From Planctomycetaceae bacterium (lineage in GTDB: Bacteria > Planctomycetota > Planctomycetia > Pirellulales > UBA1268), in NCBI GenBank assembly GCA_002694955.1, contig NZNR01000075.1, forward strand, positions 1-6,286: a stretch of 6,286 nucleotides of DNA, read 5' to 3'. The position numbers and the translations under genes are program-made. The number at the start of each line of letters is the position of its first letter. The stretch's first letter is position 1. Under the pieces are notes generated by a model. It was not told the DNA's origin. It did no database searches and saw only the letters and a list, made by a program, of their open reading frames with translations. This document shows positions 5,799 through 6,286 of this stretch, in pieces.

Positions 5799-6286
5799 AT
5801 GAATTCTGATGAAGAACTCATCGTACGAGCAGGTGGTGGATTGAAATCCGATACGTTTTTGCAACGGTTTCACTCAATCACCTGTAAAACAACCATCCTG
5901 ACCTGTGTTGTTTTTGTTTCGATGCTCACCATCACTGTGACAGTTGGCTGCCAAGAACAGTCATCGCTTTACTTCGGAACGGTTGAGCCGCGGCATGGCC
6001 CACGAGAGCTTTGGATAAATAATTCAAGTGAACCAGAGTGGCTCGATCCTGGCCGATGTTCAGATAGTACAGGTGGTGAGATTATCTGGAATACGTTTGA
6101 GGGACTTGTCCAGGCTCATCCATCTACTCTGAAGCCACTTCCAGCCATTGCAACGCATTGGGATATATCAGAAGACGGACGCGTGTACAGGTTTTATCTT
6201 CGCCCATCATTCTGGTCAGACGGTCACCCACTTACAGCAAATGACTTTGTGTTTGCGCTTCGCCGTCTTGTTGATCCACAAACAGG
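5799..6286 (+). CDS. ABC transporter solute-binding lipoprotein, OppA-like (family 5), 5' part only
   Basis: The frame is open from the ATG at 5799 to the window edge (162 residues seen), with a TGA directly before the ATG that rules out an earlier start. AAGGA (5783-5787), 11 bases upstream, is a modest ribosome site. Residues ~71-162 match extracellular family-5 solute-binding proteins of the OppA/DppA type, which deliver peptides or similar ligands to an ABC importer: LWINNSSEPEWLDP, IIWNTFEGLV, PLPAIATHWDISEDGRVY, FYLRPSFWSDGHPLTANDF and ALRRLVDPQT. A hydrophobic segment (~31-50) ends in TVGC, so C51 is the probable lipidation site, although the lipobox has T instead of L/V/I at -3. The signal segment follows an unusually long 30-residue charged N-terminus. 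A TTG at 5841 is an alternative start but has a worse-spaced ribosome site. The full family length is about 500-600 residues, so most of the gene and any permease genes lie outside the window. Confidence 0.88.
   Translation, partial: MNSDEELIVRAGGGLKSDTFLQRFHSITCKTTILTCVVFVSMLTITVTVGCQEQSSLYFGTVEPRHGPRELWINNSSEPEWLDPGRCSDSTGGEIIWNTFEGLVQAHPSTLKPLPAIATHWDISEDGRVYRFYLRPSFWSDGHPLTANDFVFALRRLVDPQT

Overview
The window is an ordinary chromosomal stretch from a bacterium of moderate G+C (just under 50% by eye). The protein styles fit Planctomycetota: the NrdJ has the long B12-dependent architecture common there, and the PGK has a [12 protein letters not shown] segment. This placement rests on recalled family resemblance only and is tentative. 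I see no transposase, integrase, CRISPR array, tRNA or rRNA.

Layout: (1) 79-1281, + strand, a complete phosphoglycerate kinase gene (pgk) with a good Shine-Dalgarno sequence. (2) 1282-1513, a convergent intergenic gap with a strong terminator-like hairpin shared by pgk and nrdJ. (3) 1514-4603, - strand, a complete adenosylcobalamin-dependent (class II) ribonucleotide reductase, nrdJ. A Shine-Dalgarno sequence puts its start 33 bases inside the longest open frame. (4) 4604-5147, a 544-base divergent intergenic region. It holds a likely pair of NrdR boxes for nrdJ, several inverted repeats, and a stop-poor minus-strand frame that could be a gene remnant. (5) 5148-5687, + strand, a DJ-1/PfpI-family protein. 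(6) 5799 to the window end, + strand, the N-terminal 162 residues of an OppA-type solute-binding lipoprotein, cut off by the window edge.

The genes do not form one pathway. PGK is core glycolysis and gluconeogenesis. NrdJ makes deoxyribonucleotides with or without oxygen, provided B12 is available. The PfpI-like protein is a probable stress or protein/metabolite-repair enzyme. The last gene is the binding component of a peptide-type ABC importer whose permeases would lie beyond the edge. Orientation (pgk> <nrdJ pfpI> oppA-like>) suggests separate transcription of pgk and nrdJ, with pfpI and the oppA-like gene possibly but not necessarily co-transcribed (111-base gap).

I found no convincing new multi-gene system. 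The observations most worth checking are the NrdR-box pair, the interleaved inverted repeats and stop-poor frame at about 4700-5147, and the operator-like repeats just upstream of pfpI.
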